DNA of 7,327 bases from Acidobacteriota bacterium (GTDB lineage Bacteria > Acidobacteriota > Terriglobia > Acidiferrales > UBA7541): NCBI GenBank assembly GCA_003224135.1, contig QHYO01000271.1, positions 1-7,327 on the forward strand. The letters are read 5' to 3'. Every line of letters begins with the position of its first letter. Position 1 is the first letter of the stretch. The position numbers and the translations under genes are program-made. The notes beneath the pieces were generated by a model, which was not told where the DNA came from, made no database searches, and worked only from the letters and a program-made list of their open reading frames with translations. This document shows positions 4,909 through 7,327 of this stretch, one piece after another.

Positions 4909-6138
4909 ATGAGCGGACGAGTGGCAACGCAAGCGACAACCGACAGCCTGTTCCCCACAGTGCTGAGAGTGGATTCCTTTCGGGCAATTATCGAAGGCAT
5001 AGAGGCCGCCATCTTGGTGGCCGATCGCACAGGGCGACTGCTCGCGGCGAATGGCGCAGCCAAAATCATTTTTGGATTACTTGAATCAGCAGATCACCAG
5101 AACATCAACATTTTTGAGTTTCTTTTCGAAAGCGACGGAAGGGACATTCTAGAAGAGCTGACGACCGGCAGAGCCTGGGCGGAACGCGAAATTGTGAAGG
5201 GCGAGAGCCGCAAGATTGTGCGCGTGCGGCTAACGCCCGACTCGGACTGGCTCGTCCTGCAGATCAAAGAGAAAATTGCCGACGCGGCGTCGGGACCTGG
5301 CGGCACACAGTTGACGGTCCAGGAACTGCTGCAGGAGCGGGAGATTACCTACCGGAACCTGCTGGCGGCGTATTTGAAATTGCAGGAAGTGAATCGGCAG
5401 AAGACGGTTTTTCTGGCGTCGGCGGCGCACGAACTAAAGACGCCGCTCGCGGTGATCAAAGGATATTATGACCTGCTGCTGGCTGGCTCGCTCGGTCGCC
5501 TGACCGAAAAACAGAAGGACATTTTAGAGGAGTCTAAGGAAAGCTGCGAACGCCTGGTGCGGCTGGTCTCGATGTTCCTTAACTATTCGGCGCTTGAAAG
5601 CGGCAAGCTTGTGCTGCAGCTGCGCGAGAACGATTTGCGGGATTGCCTGGATGAGATGGCCAAGCGGTGGGCCGAGGCATTTCAGAGAAAAGGCGTGAAA
5701 CTTGAAGTGCAGCTCGATCCATCTATTCCGACATTTCGATTCGACTATCAAAAAGTGCAGCAAGCGGCGGCAAACCTTCTCGACAATTCGCTGAAGCATA
5801 CGCCGTCCGGGGGAAACGTGGCCCTGGTGGCGAAGCCGCATTTTTGGGAACGCCGCGTCGCCGACGCCATGCCGAGCCAGGAACGCCGCAGATTTCGGCT
5901 GCCGCGGCCGAACAGCGTGGAAGTCAGCGTGACTGATTCCGGTACGGGGATTCCTCCCGAGCACCACCAGGAAATCTTTGAAGACTTTGTGCGTGTGGAC
6001 CGGAACACCTCAGGAATGGGCCTGGGACTGGCGATCGCGAAACGACTGGTGCAGGCGCATCGCGGGAAAATTTGGGTGGAAAGTGAAGCGAAAAAGGGAA
6101 GTACGTTCCGATTCCTGCTGCCCATCGAGCAAAGTTGA
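4909..6138 (+). CDS. Soluble PAS-domain sensor histidine kinase
   Basis: A 409-residue two-component sensor that should autophosphorylate on H174 and pass phosphate to the regulator encoded next. Domain order: PAS-like sensor (about 22-100, with AAILVADRTGRLLAANGAA); a helical linker (about 134-168); HisKA domain with H-box ASAAHELKTPL (170-180); HATPase_c domain with N-box NLLDNSLKH (289-297, N293), G1 box DSGTGI (343-348), F-box IFEDF (356-360) and G2 box GMGLGL (369-374). All catalytic boxes are intact. There are no membrane segments, so the signal is cytoplasmic; which ligand the PAS domain reads is not visible. About 20 extra, Arg-rich residues lie between the N and G1 boxes (about 310-335). 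ATG 4909 has AGGAG at 4895-4899, 9 nt upstream. It is the first gene of an operon with the regulator 37 bp downstream. Confidence 0.96.
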   Translation: MSGRVATQATTDSLFPTVLRVDSFRAIIEGIEAAILVADRTGRLLAANGAAKIIFGLLESADHQNINIFEFLFESDGRDILEELTTGRAWAEREIVKGESRKIVRVRLTPDSDWLVLQIKEKIADAASGPGGTQLTVQELLQEREITYRNLLAAYLKLQEVNRQKTVFLASAAHELKTPLAVIKGYYDLLLAGSLGRLTEKQKDILEESKESCERLVRLVSMFLNYSALESGKLVLQLRENDLRDCLDEMAKRWAEAFQRKGVKLEVQLDPSIPTFRFDYQKVQQAAANLLDNSLKHTPSGGNVALVAKPHFWERRVADAMPSQERRRFRLPRPNSVEVSVTDSGTGIPPEHHQEIFEDFVRVDRNTSGMGLGLAIAKRLVQAHRGKIWVESEAKKGSTFRFLLPIEQS

Positions 6139-6175
6139 CACGATTTCGAGGGAGTTCGCTGAAAGGACAAGGGCC

Positions 6176-7327
6176 ATGGCTGTTCGAGAAAAAGTGTTGG
6201 TGGTGGACGACGAACCGAGCATCCGGAAATATTTGCAGACCTTGCTTGAAGTGGACGGGTTCGATGTGGAAACCCTCAGCAGCGGACGGGAAGCGATCAA
6301 GCAAATCAGTGAGGGCCAGCGGCCGGACTTGGTGATTCTGGACGTGCTCATGCCTGAGATGAGCGGCATTGACACGCTGAAAGAGCTGATGCACCTGGAC
6401 CGCACGCTGAACATAATTATGTTGTCGTGCTCGAACGAAGTGGGCACGGTGGTGGAAGCCATTCGCATCGGTGCGCACGACTACCTGACCAAGCCCTTTG
6501 AAAAATCTGAACTCGATGCGGCGATGCTGAAGTCGCGGCAAAAAAAGGAACTGGCGACAGAAAATCAGGCGCTGCGCGATTATTGTGACCAGGTCACGGA
6601 GGATTTGAGTTTCCTCGCGGCGAGCCCGCAGATGGTGAGGATCCGTCAACAGATTTTGCAGATCGCGCCAGTGGATGTGCCGGTATTTGTTTGCGGAGAG
6701 AGCGGCGTCGGCAAGGAAGTGGTGGCGCGGATGATCCATCTTCGCTCGAAGCGCAGGACGCAGCCATTTGTGAAAGTGAACTGCGCGGCACTTCCCGGAG
6801 AGCTGCTCGAGTCCGAGCTTTTCGGATTTGAGCAGGGCGCGTTCACCGGTGCGGTGCGAGCAAAGCCGGGCAAATTTGAAATGGCGAACAAGGGAACGAT
6901 CTTCCTGGACGAAATCGCGGAGATGAGCACGCACCTGCAAGCGAAGCTGCTGCACGTCCTGCAGGATCACCAGTACTCGCGTCTGGGTGGGCGGCACCTG
7001 ATTGATACGGATGTGCGCGTGCTGGCGGCAACGAACGTGGATGTGCACGAAGCGATGAAGACGGGGCGCTTCCGCGAGGACCTATACTATCGCTTGAATG
7101 TGCTTTCGATTCTGGTGCCGCCGTTGCGCGAGCGGACCGCTGAGATTCCGCTGTTGTTCCGGCATTTCCTCGATAAGTACAGCGAAAAATTTGGAAAAGA
7201 GCCGATGCAGCCGTCCAAGCATTTGCTGGACGCGGCGTTGAACTATCCCTGGCCCGGGAATCTTCGCGAGCTCGAGAATTTCGTGAAACGGTACGTGATT
7301 CTTGAAGACGATGAAGGAAGTCTGCGT
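6176..7327 (+). CDS. NtrC-family sigma-54-dependent response regulator (partial, cut by the right edge)
   Basis: 384 codons are present before the window ends in frame. The receiver domain (about 5-120) has acidic pocket D11/D12, phosphoacceptor D56 in LDVLMPEMSG, switch S84 and K106 in TKPF. The AAA+ sigma-54-interaction domain (about 145-377) has Walker A GESGVGKE (174-181), GAFTGA (221-226, contacts sigma-54), Walker B TIFLDE (241-246), the arginine-finger segment GRFREDLYYRLN (297-308) and sensor II WPGNLREL (359-366). All are intact, so it should hydrolyse ATP to open sigma-54 promoters. The C-terminal DNA-binding (normally Fis-type) domain lies beyond the edge. ATG 6176 has AAGGA at 6163-6167, 8 nt upstream. 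It follows the kinase by 37 bp and is its obvious partner; nearby targets are probably the PilZ and GGDEF-PilZ genes, which carry sigma-54 promoters. Confidence 0.97.
   Translation, partial: MAVREKVLVVDDEPSIRKYLQTLLEVDGFDVETLSSGREAIKQISEGQRPDLVILDVLMPEMSGIDTLKELMHLDRTLNIIMLSCSNEVGTVVEAIRIGAHDYLTKPFEKSELDAAMLKSRQKKELATENQALRDYCDQVTEDLSFLAASPQMVRIRQQILQIAPVDVPVFVCGESGVGKEVVARMIHLRSKRRTQPFVKVNCAALPGELLESELFGFEQGAFTGAVRAKPGKFEMANKGTIFLDEIAEMSTHLQAKLLHVLQDHQYSRLGGRHLIDTDVRVLAATNVDVHEAMKTGRFREDLYYRLNVLSILVPPLRERTAEIPLLFRHFLDKYSEKFGKEPMQPSKHLLDAALNYPWPGNLRELENFVKRYVILEDDEGSLR

Noticed and set aside
5924..7048. A 374-codon minus-strand ORF opposite the kinase end and the regulator
   Set aside because: It is antisense to clear HATPase, receiver and AAA+ domains; its His/Arg-rich composition is typical of a reverse-frame shadow.

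Overview
The window looks like chromosomal DNA of an acidobacterium (Terriglobia/Koribacter-like). This is inferred from gene style, not from a marker gene: a divergent long-form ThyX, a lipoprotein combining choice-of-anchor-D (ASH-type) repeats with a fibronectin III domain, and a GGDEF protein with a proline-rich linker and C-terminal PilZ domain. Base composition is moderately GC-rich. No mobile element, CRISPR array, tRNA or rRNA was seen.

Left part (1-2531), all on the minus strand. A ThyX-like thymidylate synthase gene runs off the left edge and is split by an apparent one-base frameshift near 205-213. Upstream of it is rpmE (ribosomal protein bL31), with a clear sigma-70 promoter, a leader of about 80 nt and a strong intrinsic terminator that separates it from thyX. 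Next is a lipoprotein gene broken by a second frameshift near 1919-1955, so that it appears as two overlapping ORFs.

Middle part (2661-4628), also minus: a diguanylate cyclase with a PilZ domain, then a small single-domain PilZ protein. Each has a close match to the sigma-54 (-24/-12) promoter consensus just upstream. The match before the cyclase gene falls inside the longest possible ORF, which argues for a start at 3986 rather than 4178.

Right part (4909-7327), plus strand, divergent from the PilZ gene: a soluble PAS-type sensor histidine kinase and, 37 bp later, an NtrC-family response regulator (receiver plus sigma-54 AAA+ domain with intact GAFTGA) that is cut by the right edge. A weaker sigma-54 promoter also precedes the kinase. 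The 280-bp divergent intergenic region holds CAATGG half-sites at about 20-21-bp spacing and GCAAATG repeats; GCAAATGG also occurs upstream of the cyclase promoter.

Together, 2661-7327 reads as one signalling module. The kinase phosphorylates the NtrC-type regulator, which with RpoN would switch on a c-di-GMP synthase/receptor and a c-di-GMP receptor, and possibly its own operon. The protein families and promoter matches are read from the sequence; the regulatory link is inferred.
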